Of a DNA stretch of 64,000 nt, positions 24,154-32,510 are shown in pieces. The notes under the pieces were generated by a model. The model did not search any database, had not been told where the DNA came from, and saw nothing but the letters and a program-made list of their open reading frames with translations. A program made the translations under genes and the position numbers. Position 1 is the stretch's first letter. Every line of letters starts with the position of its first letter. This stretch comes from Anaerolineae bacterium (lineage in GTDB: Bacteria > Chloroflexota > Anaerolineae > Anaerolineales > UBA11579): positions 1 to 64,000 of the forward strand of contig SCUK01000077.1 in NCBI GenBank assembly GCA_004297445.1. The letters are read 5' to 3'.

Positions 24154-25020
24154 ATGGATTCTGCAAATGTTCCGATAGTTAACCTGGATTCGTTGATGCC
24201 CCAGGATATCGCTCTGAAAGCAGAAGCGGTGGGGGTGGCAAAGGCGAATTTGGGATATCGTCGATTGCTCGTCCTGGGCATACTGGCTGGCGCCTTCATC
24301 GGGATGGGCGCCATCTTTGCCACCACGGTAGCCACCGGCAGCAGTGCGTTGCCTTACGGCGTGGCGCGGCTGTTGATCGGGCTGGTGTTCAGCCTAGGAC
24401 TGATTCTGGTCATCGTGGGAGGAGCAGAACTGTTCACCGGCAATAATCTAATCGTGATGGCGTGGGCCAGCGGGCGAGTCCCGACGCGGCTGCTGCTGCG
24501 TAACTGGCTCTGGGTCTATGTTGGGAACTTCATCGGTTCGGTGGGAACAGCGGCGCTGGTTTTCCTGAGCGGGCAGTACAAGTTTGGCGGCGCGGCGGTG
24601 GGGACGACAGCACTTAATATCGCTGCCGGGAAAGTGCGGTTGGATTTCGTTGAAGCGCTGGTATTGGGAATCTTATGCAATGCGCTGGTTTGCCTGGCAG
24701 TGTGGCTAACAATGGGAGGACGGACGACGACAGACAAAATCCTGGCCATTCTGTTTCCCATCAGTGCGTTTGTGGCAGCAGGGTTTGAACACTCCATCGC
24801 CAATATGTATTTCATCCCGGTTGGAATCCTCATCAAGGACTTTGCGCCGCCAAAATTCTGGACAACTGCGGGACTGGATGCGCTGAATTATGCGGACCTG
24901 ACGTGGGGAGCGTTCTTTATGAATAACCTGTTGCCGGTAACGATTGGCAACATCATCGGCGGGGCGGTGCTGGTGGGCGTCGTGTACTGGGCAGTGTACT
25001 TGAGAAAACGCCCCAAATAG
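24154..25020 (+). CDS. Formate/nitrite transporter family channel (FocA/NirC)
   Basis: 288 residues, GGAGG seven bases before the ATG. Six membrane helices are expected. Family blocks are LGILAGAFIGMGAIFATTV, LLIGLVFSLGLILVIVGGAELFTGNNLIVMAW, LVLGILCNALVCLAVWLTMGGRTTTDKILAILFPISAFVAAGFEHSIANMYFIPVGI, and a C-terminal NLLPVTIGNIIGGAVLVGVVYWAVYL. The conserved channel histidine is in the GFEHSIANM block. Pentameric channels of this family conduct formate, nitrite or hydrosulfide; the substrate cannot be told from sequence alone. A 10-residue-longer N-terminal cytoplasmic helix is normal for FocA. No pfl or nitrite reductase gene is nearby. Confidence 0.92.
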   Translation: MDSANVPIVNLDSLMPQDIALKAEAVGVAKANLGYRRLLVLGILAGAFIGMGAIFATTVATGSSALPYGVARLLIGLVFSLGLILVIVGGAELFTGNNLIVMAWASGRVPTRLLLRNWLWVYVGNFIGSVGTAALVFLSGQYKFGGAAVGTTALNIAAGKVRLDFVEALVLGILCNALVCLAVWLTMGGRTTTDKILAILFPISAFVAAGFEHSIANMYFIPVGILIKDFAPPKFWTTAGLDALNYADLTWGAFFMNNLLPVTIGNIIGGAVLVGVVYWAVYLRKRPK

Positions 25021-25051
25021 GACATCTCTTCTCCTCCGAAGAGTTGGATAG

Positions 25052-25083
25052 GCAGGCCGCTGGCAGGGATGCTGGCGGCCTGC
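25052..25083. repeat. Inverted repeat upstream of mobA
   Basis: GCAGGCCGC (25052-25060) and GCGGCCTGC (25075-25083) form a 9-bp stem around TGGCAGGGATGCTG. No T tract follows. It may end or protect the focA message. Confidence 0.4.
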
Positions 25084-25141
25084 GATTCCAGCGGCTTGCA
25101 GGTGCGGCAAGGAGCTGGGGCGAAGGTTGACCGGCAAACGC

Positions 25142-25147
25142 TATAAT
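25142..25147 (+). promoter_or_regulatory. mobA -10 element (probable leaderless transcript)
   Basis: Perfect TATAAT, then TTGGGG, then the mobA ATG at 25154. A TTGACC lies only nine bases upstream of the -10, too close to be a normal -35. Confidence 0.55.
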
Positions 25148-25153
25148 TTGGGG

Positions 25154-25774
25154 ATGAAAGATTTGAGCGTGGTGATCCAGGCAGGGGGTCAGAGCCGGCG
25201 TATGGGAACGGATAAGGCACTGGTTTCTTTTGGGGGCGTGACTTTGGTCGAATATGTATTAATGCAACTGTCCGGTTGGGGTGAAGAGACGCTGATTATT
25301 TCCAATAATCCGGAATTCCCAGACCTCGGAGTACCAGTGGTCCGCGATGTGATACAGGGCGTAGGCGCGCTGGGCGGGTTGCATACCGCTCTCGTTCATG
25401 CGCGATTCGACAAGGTGATGTTGCTGGCGGTGGATATGCCCTTTGTACACAGGCCGCTGATGGAGCATCTGACCGGACTGGTGGAGAATTATGACGCGGT
25501 TATCCCGCGCTGGCAGGATGAGGAGTACGCCGAGCCGTTCCGGGCGGTGTATAAGCGGACTTGCCTGGAACCGGTGGCCGAAGCGCTGGGGCGCGGTGAA
25601 CGGCGGATGATCTCGTTCTACCCGCAGGTGGCGGTAAGACTGGTTGAGCCGGGCGAAGTGGCTGAATTCGACCCCAAGGGCTGGACATTCACCAACGCCA
25701 ATACACCTGAGGAACTGGCGGCGGCAGAAGCGCTAAGGCCTGAATTTGAGCGTGCACAAGCAGGGTGGGGATAG
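25154..25774 (+). CDS. mobA: Molybdenum cofactor guanylyltransferase
   Basis: 206 residues from the ATG at 25154; the track's start, nine codons earlier, lies within the promoter. It transfers GMP from GTP to Mo-molybdopterin to make the bis-MGD precursor. The nucleotidyltransferase motif is IQAGGQSRRMGTDKALVSFGG, followed by LLAVDMPFVHRPL with the metal-binding Asp and a late TNANTPEEL. The presence of this enzyme predicts a DMSO-reductase-family molybdoenzyme elsewhere in the genome. Confidence 0.92.
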   Translation: MKDLSVVIQAGGQSRRMGTDKALVSFGGVTLVEYVLMQLSGWGEETLIISNNPEFPDLGVPVVRDVIQGVGALGGLHTALVHARFDKVMLLAVDMPFVHRPLMEHLTGLVENYDAVIPRWQDEEYAEPFRAVYKRTCLEPVAEALGRGERRMISFYPQVAVRLVEPGEVAEFDPKGWTFTNANTPEELAAAEALRPEFERAQAGWG

Positions 25775-25857
25775 GGCAGCCAGACAGGCGGATGTGGCAG
25801 GCTGTGATAGACTAAAATGTAGCCCCGGAAACCCAATAATTTTGGAGGTCAGCCCGC

Positions 25858-28278
25858 ATGGCTGTGAAGAAACCGAAAACCGTCTCTCCTGAATTCACGC
25901 GCGAGACAGTGCTGGCGGACTACCGCATTGCGTACCAGAGCCGGCGCGCCTCGCTGGTGGGGCGGCGCGAAGTGCTGAGCGGCAAGGCCAAGTTCGGCAT
26001 CTTTGGGGATGGCAAGGAATTGGCGAATCTGGCGCTGGCGCATGTCTTCCAGAAGGGCGACTGGCGCTCCGGGTACTATCGCGACCAGACTTTTATGTTT
26101 GCGGTGGGGGAACACACGTTGAGCGAATACTTTGCTCAGTTGTATGCGCATACAGACGTGGACCATGATCCATCTTCAGCCGGGCGATCGATGAACGCCC
26201 ACTTTGCGACGCGCAGCCTGAACCCGGACGGCTCATGGCGGGACCTGATGGAACGGCATAACACTGCTCCGGACATCTCGCCGACGGGCTCACAGATGCC
26301 GCGGCTGGTGGGGCTGGCTTACGCATCGAAACTGTTTCGCCATCTGCCGGAACTGAAGCCGTTCAAGCAGTTCTCGCATAACGGAGATGAAGTGGCGTTC
26401 GGTACGATTGGCAATGCTTCGACTGCGGAGGGAATGTTCTGGGAATCGGTGAATGCCATCGGGGTTTTGCAGGCACCGGCGGTAATTTCAATCTGGGATG
26501 ACGGCTACGGAATCTCGGTCCCCAATGAATTCCAAATTACGCGCGACCTGAGTGACCTGCTTAGCGGATTTGCGCGCAAGGGCAACGGGGACCGGGGATA
26601 CGACCTGCACCGGGTGGCGGCGTGGGATTACCCGGCGCTGCTGGCGGTGTACCGCAAGGCAACAGACACCGCACGGCGCGAACATGTGCCGCAACTAATC
26701 CACGTAATTGAAGTGACCCAGCCCCAAGGGCACTCGACATCCGGCAGCCATGAGCGGTACAAGAGCGCGGAACGGATGCAATGGGAAAAAGATTACGATT
26801 GTGTGGAGAAGTTCAGGGAGTGGATCCTGACCGAGGGGCTGGCGACGGCGGAAGAAATGGGCGCATTGGAAAAAGACGACCGCGCCCTGGTGGAGAAAGT
26901 TCGAGAAGACGCCTGGGATGCCTTTAAGCGGCCCATCCTGGATGAAATCGGGCAGTTCTGCGACATCCTGGATGAAATTGCGGTGACTTCCAAGCACAAG
27001 ACCGAGTTGGCGCACATAAAGACGCAGTTAAACAGCCTCGACAACCCGCTGCGAATGCACCTGTATGCCAGCCTGGGGGCGGCGTTGATGGCGCTATGGG
27101 ATGAGGAGAGTTCGGGCAAGAATGTACTGCTGGATTGGAAGGCAGCGCAGGACGCACTTAACGAAGACCGAATCAGTTCACATTTGTACAGCGAGTCGAA
27201 GCAGTCGGCGCTGAATGTGCCGGAAGTGCGGCCGGCGTACAGCGAGGCTTCCAAGGTTGTGAACGGATTTGAAATTATGCAGGCATGCTTCGATGCGATT
27301 CTGACGCGGGAGCCGCGGGTCGTGGCGTTTGGCGAGGATGTGGGGCTGATTGGGGATGTGAATCAGGGATTCGCGGGCCTGCAGGAAAAGCATGGCGAAC
27401 TGCGGGTGGCGGATACCGGCATCCGCGAGACGACCATCATGGGTCAGGCTATTGGGCTGGCGTTGCGCGGCCTACGGCCTATTTGCGAAATCCAGTATCT
27501 GGATTATGTGTTGTATGCCATTCAGATCATATCAGATGACCTGGCTACGATGCATTGGCGGACGAAGGGCGGGCAGAAGGCGCCTGTCATCGTGCGGACG
27601 CGCGGACATCGTTTGGAAGGCATCTGGCACTCCGGGTCGCCGATGGCCGGGCTTATCCATCTGGTGCGTGGGATGCATGTGTGCGTGCCGCGTAATATGG
27701 TGCAGGCGGCCGGAATGTATAACACGCTCATCAAGGGCGACGAGCCGGCGGTTGTGGTGGAAGTGCTTAACGGTTACCGGCTGAAGGAGAAATTGCCGGA
27801 CAATATTGGCGAGTTCACCGTGCCGCTGGGCGTTCCCGAAGTGGTGCGCGAGGGGAGCGATGTGACGGTGGTGACGTACGGGCCGCTGGTACACATCGCC
27901 TGCAACGCTGGGGATGAACTGGAAAAGATGGGGATATCGGTGGAAGTGGTGGATGTGCAGACCTTGCTGCCGTTTGACCGGCATGGGCGAATTGTGGAAT
28001 CGCTGAAAAAGACCAACCGCATTCTGTTCCTTGACGAGGATGTGCCGGGTGGGGCCAGCGCGTATATGCTGCAGGAAGTACTGGAAAAGCAAGGGGGGTA
28101 CTACTGGTTGGATTCAGAGCCGCGGACACTGTCGGCGAAGGCGCACCGGCCGGCGTATGGGTCGGACGGGAACTACTTCTCGAAGCCGAGTATGGAGGAT
28201 GTGATCTATGCGGTGGCGGAGATGATGTACGAAGTGGACCCTGCGGCGCACCCATTGTTTTTCAGGAAAGCCGATTAG
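25858..28278 (+). CDS. 2-oxoacid (branched-chain-type) dehydrogenase E1, fused alpha-beta
   Basis: 806 residues with TTTGGAGGTC upstream of the ATG. The N-terminal half (about 1-420) is the E1 alpha, thiamine-diphosphate-binding part: YYRDQTFMFAVG, then GNASTAEGMFWESVNAIGVL...ISIWDDGYGISVPNEFQI. The C-terminal half (about 460-806) is the E1 beta part: VVAFGEDVGLIGDVNQGFAGL, DTGIRETTIMGQAIGLALRGLRPICEIQYLDYV, and VDVQTLLPFDRHGRIVESLKKTNRILFLDEDVPGG. It decarboxylates a 2-oxoacid and acylates the E2 lipoyl arm. The E1 alpha and beta genes are usually separate; fused forms exist. No E2 or E3 gene is adjacent, so partners must be elsewhere. Confidence 0.9.
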   Translation: MAVKKPKTVSPEFTRETVLADYRIAYQSRRASLVGRREVLSGKAKFGIFGDGKELANLALAHVFQKGDWRSGYYRDQTFMFAVGEHTLSEYFAQLYAHTDVDHDPSSAGRSMNAHFATRSLNPDGSWRDLMERHNTAPDISPTGSQMPRLVGLAYASKLFRHLPELKPFKQFSHNGDEVAFGTIGNASTAEGMFWESVNAIGVLQAPAVISIWDDGYGISVPNEFQITRDLSDLLSGFARKGNGDRGYDLHRVAAWDYPALLAVYRKATDTARREHVPQLIHVIEVTQPQGHSTSGSHERYKSAERMQWEKDYDCVEKFREWILTEGLATAEEMGALEKDDRALVEKVREDAWDAFKRPILDEIGQFCDILDEIAVTSKHKTELAHIKTQLNSLDNPLRMHLYASLGAALMALWDEESSGKNVLLDWKAAQDALNEDRISSHLYSESKQSALNVPEVRPAYSEASKVVNGFEIMQACFDAILTREPRVVAFGEDVGLIGDVNQGFAGLQEKHGELRVADTGIRETTIMGQAIGLALRGLRPICEIQYLDYVLYAIQIISDDLATMHWRTKGGQKAPVIVRTRGHRLEGIWHSGSPMAGLIHLVRGMHVCVPRNMVQAAGMYNTLIKGDEPAVVVEVLNGYRLKEKLPDNIGEFTVPLGVPEVVREGSDVTVVTYGPLVHIACNAGDELEKMGISVEVVDVQTLLPFDRHGRIVESLKKTNRILFLDEDVPGGASAYMLQEVLEKQGGYYWLDSEPRTLSAKAHRPAYGSDGNYFSKPSMEDVIYAVAEMMYEVDPAAHPLFFRKAD

Positions 28279-28362
28279 CCGCTCCGGCGGTAATCAGGGG
28301 CACGGAACTGATACGATTTGTGCTGCGAGGGGGAGTGGTTCTGTCGTAAAATAGACCTTACG

Positions 28363-29592
28363 ATGCGCGTTAGCGAGATGTTAAAGGAAATCCGCGGGCC
28401 ATGGCTCAAGCGGGTATCGCATACTTTAATGCGGGGCGAAGAGGGGCGGGAAGCGCTGGAGCAGACGCTTAACCGTTACTATGACCTGCTGTTGCAGGCT
28501 GTGGCGACGGGCGACCCGGGCTGGCTCAAACCGCTGCTCATCGAGTGGGCATCCCTGCGTACGGAGGACGAACTTCAGGAAGTCGACCTTTCGCTTTCGC
28601 CGGTGATGGCGGCGATGATTGGCGAGACGTTCAATGTGGCGCGTGAAGTACTGGAACCCGAGGCAGCGTTGGAGTTGTATGAAGCGTTACTCCCAGTCTA
28701 TACCTATTCCTATACCGAAATTGCGCGGCACGAAATCCTGCTGCGGGTTAGTTACGTATCCTCGCAACTTGACAAGGTTAAAGATGAACTTCAGCGGCTG
28801 GACCGCAGCAAATCAGATTTCATTTCGGTGGCGGCACACGAGCTCAAGACACCGTTGACCCTGATCGAGGGGTACGCGGCGATGCTGCGTGAACAGATTC
28901 GCAAGGAAGAAGAGACATCGCCAATTGTGTTGATGTTACGGGGTGTGAACAATGGCACCACGCGGCTGGGCGAAATCATCAATGACATGATCGACGTGTC
29001 TCTAATCGACAATAACCTGCTGACGCTGTCTTTCCAACCTACCTGGGTGAACCGACTGATTGAACACCTGGTGGAAGAAACGACAACCCTGGCAACTGAC
29101 CGAGGGCAGAGCATTGACGTGATACCGTTTGACGGGTGGGAGAAGCAAACCTTTGCGGATACCGAGCGCATCTTCCAGGCGCTGCGGAATGTGATGACCA
29201 ATGCCATCAAGTACACGCCGGATGGCGGAAAAATCACTGTGAGCGGGCGAACGCTGCCGGGCTTTCTGGAAGTTACGATTTCAGATAGCGGGATTGGCAT
29301 TGACCCGGAGGACCAGTCGATGATCTTCCGCAAGTTCGGGCGACTGGGGGCAGTGGCGACACACTCCAGCGGCAAGACGAAATTCAAGGGCGGGGGGCCA
29401 GGATTGGGGCTGCCCATCACCAAGGGCATCCTGGAAGCGCACGGCGGGACCATCTGGGTCGAGTCTGACGGGTATGACGAACAGGCACTCCCGGGCGCGA
29501 CGTTCCATGTGCTGTTGCCGCTGCGCAACGAGCCGCCAGATGCCAAGGCGGCCAAGTTGTTCCGGAGCGCCGAAGAAAATCTGGACTCTTAG
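28363..29592 (+). CDS. Soluble sensor histidine kinase
   Basis: 409 residues from the ATG at 28363. The N-terminal domain (about 1-140) is helical, has no membrane segment, and resembles RsbR-like or phytochrome-independent helical sensors (PVYTYSYTEIARHEILLRVSYVSSQLDKVKDELQRLDRSK). The HisKA domain has FISVAAHELKTPLTLIEGYAAML with the phospho-acceptor His. The ATPase domain has NVMTNAIKYTPDGG, ISDSGIGIDPED and GGGPGLGLPITKGILEAHGG. A TAAAAT -10 stands ten bases before the ATG, so the leader is very short. It overlaps or abuts the aminotransferase gene. No response regulator is adjacent. Confidence 0.88.
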   Translation: MRVSEMLKEIRGPWLKRVSHTLMRGEEGREALEQTLNRYYDLLLQAVATGDPGWLKPLLIEWASLRTEDELQEVDLSLSPVMAAMIGETFNVAREVLEPEAALELYEALLPVYTYSYTEIARHEILLRVSYVSSQLDKVKDELQRLDRSKSDFISVAAHELKTPLTLIEGYAAMLREQIRKEEETSPIVLMLRGVNNGTTRLGEIINDMIDVSLIDNNLLTLSFQPTWVNRLIEHLVEETTTLATDRGQSIDVIPFDGWEKQTFADTERIFQALRNVMTNAIKYTPDGGKITVSGRTLPGFLEVTISDSGIGIDPEDQSMIFRKFGRLGAVATHSSGKTKFKGGGPGLGLPITKGILEAHGGTIWVESDGYDEQALPGATFHVLLPLRNEPPDAKAAKLFRSAEENLDS

Positions 29593-29627
29593 TGAAAACC
29601 ACTTTATTGGTATCGGAGACCTCCTTC

Positions 29628-30800
29628 ATGCAACCTGCTGACCGAGTATCGGCGTCAAAACCGTACTTCTTCGCACAACTGGGGAAGCGCATTAACCAAT
29701 TGAAAGCCAATGGCGTCGATGTGATTCGTCTGGATATGGGTTCGCCTGACCTGCCGCCCGCTGACTTCATCATTGACGCCATGGCGAATGAAATCCGCAA
29801 GCCGGATGTGCACGGGTATACGCTCGGGGGCGGTGTGCAGAAGTTCCGGCAGGCAGTGACGAATTTCTATTCGCGGCGTTTTGGCGTCGAACTAGACCCG
29901 ATGACGGAAGTCATCGACCTGATTGGCTCCAAGGAAGGCCTGTTCATCATTTCGCAGGTGCTGGTAAACCGGGGCGATGTTGCGCTGGTGCCAGACCCGG
30001 GATATGGCGTGTATGCGGCGGGCGCGGAAGTGGCGGGGGCGGACGTGGTGGCGATGCCTCTGCTGGCCGAAAATGAGTTTCTGCCGGACCTGGGCGCCAT
30101 CCCGACTGATGCGGCAAGACGGGCGAAGGTCATGTTTCTTAATTACCCCAACAACCCGACCGGAGCCACGGCCAACCTGGCGTTCTTTGAAAAAGTCGTC
30201 GCTTTTGCGAAGGAGTACGATATCCTGGTGGCGCACGACGCGCCGTATGCGGATGTTGCCTTTGATGCTTACCGTGCACCAAGCATCCTGCAGATTGCCG
30301 GCGCAAAGGATGTGGCAGTAGAGTTCAACTCGTTTTCAAAAATCTATAATATGGCCGGCTGGCGCCTGGGGATGGCGCTGGGCAATCGGGATGTATTGGG
30401 CTATATTGAAAATTACAAGAGTTTGCAGGACTCGGCGATGTTTGGGCCAATCATGACTGCAGGGGTGGCGGCGTTGCAGGGAGACCAGGAATGGATCGAA
30501 GAGCGAAACCAAGTATACCAGGAGCGACGGGATATCGCACTGAGCGGGCTGCGGGCAGCAGGATTTGAGGTTGCCACTCCAAAAGCGGCGCTGTACCTGT
30601 GGATCCGTCTTCCTGAAGGCGAGGACAGTACCGATTTCTGTGCCCGCCTGCTGGATGAAACCGGGGTAAGCCTGACGCCGGGGGTAGTGTTCGGGAAACA
30701 CGGAGAAGGCTACATGCGACTTTCCCTGGTGACGGCGACGGAACGCATCACCGAAGGCGTGAATCGCATTTGCGATTGGATGAAAACAGGAAAAAGCTGA
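29628..30800 (+). CDS. PLP-dependent class I/II aminotransferase (LL-DAP-type group)
   Basis: 390 residues from the ATG at 29628, which has GGAG upstream; a GTG at 29592 would add 12 residues. Fold-type I features are DLIGSKEGLFIISQVLVNRGDVALVPDPGYGVY, FLNYPNNPTGATANLAFFEKVV, HDAPYADVAFD, and the Schiff-base segment EFNSFSKIYNMAGWRLGMALG with the lysine in SFSK. The GYTLGGGVQKFRQAV and IRLDMGSPDLPP start is typical of LL-diaminopimelate and alanine-type aminotransferases. Substrate is not certain. It is followed by hflX with TGATG overlap. Confidence 0.88.
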   Translation: MQPADRVSASKPYFFAQLGKRINQLKANGVDVIRLDMGSPDLPPADFIIDAMANEIRKPDVHGYTLGGGVQKFRQAVTNFYSRRFGVELDPMTEVIDLIGSKEGLFIISQVLVNRGDVALVPDPGYGVYAAGAEVAGADVVAMPLLAENEFLPDLGAIPTDAARRAKVMFLNYPNNPTGATANLAFFEKVVAFAKEYDILVAHDAPYADVAFDAYRAPSILQIAGAKDVAVEFNSFSKIYNMAGWRLGMALGNRDVLGYIENYKSLQDSAMFGPIMTAGVAALQGDQEWIEERNQVYQERRDIALSGLRAAGFEVATPKAALYLWIRLPEGEDSTDFCARLLDETGVSLTPGVVFGKHGEGYMRLSLVTATERITEGVNRICDWMKTGKS

Positions 30801-32155
30801 TGTCTAAAAAAGAACCTTTGCCGACCCAGATGCCGCGCGAGCGGGCATTTCTGATCGGCGTTGAAATCCGGGGCGAAGAAGGGCTGCTGCCGCTGGAGGA
30901 GAGCCTGGACGAACTGGCGCTGCTGGCGAAAACCGCAGGCCTGAACGTGGTTGGCGAGGCCAGCCAGCGACTCGAAAATAGAAATCCGAAAACGCTGATT
31001 GGGGCGGGCAAGCTGGAAGAAGTGGAAGCGCTGGCGGAAGAAATGCGGGCCGAAGTGCTCATCTTTGATGATGAACTTTCCCCGCGCCACCAGCGCGAAC
31101 TTGAAAACGTGTTCACGGACAAGGTGCGGGTGCTGGACCGGACGGCGCTAATCCTGGATATCTTTGCGCAACACGCAAGTACACATGAGGGCGCCCTGCA
31201 GGTAGAACTGGCGCAATACGAATACCGTCTGCCCAGATTGACACGGGCATGGACGCACCTGGCACGCCAGGCCGGCGGCGGCGGGGGTCGTACCGGCAAT
31301 GGCGGCGTGGGCCTGCGCGGCCCCGGCGAAAAACAACTGGAAGTGGACCGCCGAGATATCCGGCGGCGAATCGACCAATTGAAAGGCGAGCTTGAGAAGG
31401 TGCGAGCGCACCGCGGCCGACACCGCGAAAAGCGCAAGCGCGCTCGCATTCCCGTAGTGGCGGTGGTGGGCTACACCAACGCCGGCAAGTCGACGTTGTT
31501 AAATCGAATCGCGGGGGCAGATGTGCTAACGGCTGACCAGCTGTTTGCGACGCTGGACCCGACCACGCGGCGGGTGGAACTCTCCGGCGGGCGGGTGGCG
31601 TTGTTCACGGATACAGTCGGGTTCATCCAAAAGCTGCCGACCACGCTGGTGGCGGCTTTCCGGGCGACGCTGGAAGAAATCTCGGAAGCGGAATTGCTGT
31701 TGCATGTGATTGATGCGACGCACCCAAGCGCGCTGGCGCAGTCCGAGGCGGTGCTGGAGACGCTGGCCGATATTTCGGCGGAGCACATCCCGATGCTGAC
31801 GGTGCTGAACAAGGTTGACCGGTTTGCGGACGATGCTGACCTAGCGGCGTTGATGGAGGATTTCCCGGGAGGCGTGCAGGTTTCCGCGTTAACCGGCGCG
31901 GGGATGGAGGCGTTGCTGGATGCGGTCCATCGAAAATTGTACGAGTCGTTCACGGAAGTCTCGGTGCACCTGCCTTTCCAGGAGGGCGCGTTGATCGCCC
32001 TGTTCCATGAGCAGGGGCAGGTGGATAAGGTGGAGCATACGCGCCGCGGCGTGCGGATGGAAGGGCGACTGCCCGGCCGGCTGTTAGCGCGGTTCATGCC
32101 ATTTGAGACAACCAATGTAATTGAAGTCCTTGAGGAAGAAGAGGAGGATGCCTGA
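30800..32155 (+). CDS. hflX: Ribosome-associated GTPase HflX
   Basis: 451 residues from the ATG at 30800, overlapping the aminotransferase stop by one base; the 10-residue upstream extension is inside that gene. The N-terminal HflX domain has TLIGAGKLEEVEALAEEMRAEVLIFDDELSPRHQRELE and VLDRTALILDIFAQHASTHEGALQVELAQYEYRLPRL, followed by the glycine-rich GGGGRTGNGGVGLRGPGEKQLE loop. The G domain has VVGYTNAGKSTLLNRI (about 223-238), DTVGFI and LNKVD. HflX binds the 50S subunit and splits stalled ribosomes under stress. A 69-residue membrane protein follows. Confidence 0.95.
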   Translation: MSKKEPLPTQMPRERAFLIGVEIRGEEGLLPLEESLDELALLAKTAGLNVVGEASQRLENRNPKTLIGAGKLEEVEALAEEMRAEVLIFDDELSPRHQRELENVFTDKVRVLDRTALILDIFAQHASTHEGALQVELAQYEYRLPRLTRAWTHLARQAGGGGGRTGNGGVGLRGPGEKQLEVDRRDIRRRIDQLKGELEKVRAHRGRHREKRKRARIPVVAVVGYTNAGKSTLLNRIAGADVLTADQLFATLDPTTRRVELSGGRVALFTDTVGFIQKLPTTLVAAFRATLEEISEAELLLHVIDATHPSALAQSEAVLETLADISAEHIPMLTVLNKVDRFADDADLAALMEDFPGGVQVSALTGAGMEALLDAVHRKLYESFTEVSVHLPFQEGALIALFHEQGQVDKVEHTRRGVRMEGRLPGRLLARFMPFETTNVIEVLEEEEEDA

Positions 32156-32364
32156 TGGGTGGTTTATCGCGATTGCTGGATGTATTGTCTGAGTACCTGG
32201 CGCACCGGAAAGGGCTGTTGCCGGGGCTGGGAATCCTGCTGGTTTTGGCGAACCTGATCCTTGGCATGATCCCGGGGATGGGGTTCCTGGCGGAGAGCGA
32301 CCTGCTGCTGCATCTGGGGGTGGTGGTTGGGCTGCTGGGGTTGATGCTGGCACGGGCGCTCTAG
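32155..32364 (+). CDS. Small two-helix membrane protein, unknown
   Basis: 69 residues. The ATG overlaps the hflX TGA. Two hydrophobic stretches are visible: LLPGLGILLVLANLILGMIPGMGFL and LLLHLGVVVGLLGLMLARAL. No family is recognised. Translational coupling and clean codon use support a real gene. Confidence 0.65.
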   Translation: MGGLSRLLDVLSEYLAHRKGLLPGLGILLVLANLILGMIPGMGFLAESDLLLHLGVVVGLLGLMLARAL

Positions 32365-32463
32365 CCTGCGAAAATACGATCTACAGAGGCGCGCTGTAGT
32401 TTGGAAGGGAAGTGGTTGAGCAATTTGCGAAAGTGGGTACCCTTCTTTGGAATGACACCGATG

Positions 32464-32500
32464 AAAATGCCTTGCGAGGGAGACCACGCAGGGCATTTTT
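32464..32500 (+). terminator. Intrinsic terminator directly before the D-LDH-like gene
   Basis: AAAATGCCTTGCG...CGCAGGGCATTTTT, a 13-bp stem with one U-G pair, a 10-base loop and a T5 tract. It ends 10 bases before the ATG at 32511, and the Shine-Dalgarno sequence TAAGGATGG begins right after the T tract. It can end the hflX operon but would also block any transcript starting in 32365-32463, so it may act as an attenuator. Confidence 0.75.
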
Positions 32501-32510
32501 GTAAGGATGG

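Noticed and set aside
32395-32420. Near sigma-54 match GTGGTTGAGCAATTTGC before the D-LDH-like gene
   Set aside because: GG-N11-GC spacing is one base too long; sigma-54 does not tolerate this well.
32365-32510. Known riboswitch or T-box upstream of the D-LDH-like gene
   Set aside because: No T-box GGTGG-type motif, specifier loop or any conserved core of common riboswitches; kept only as a possible unknown leader.
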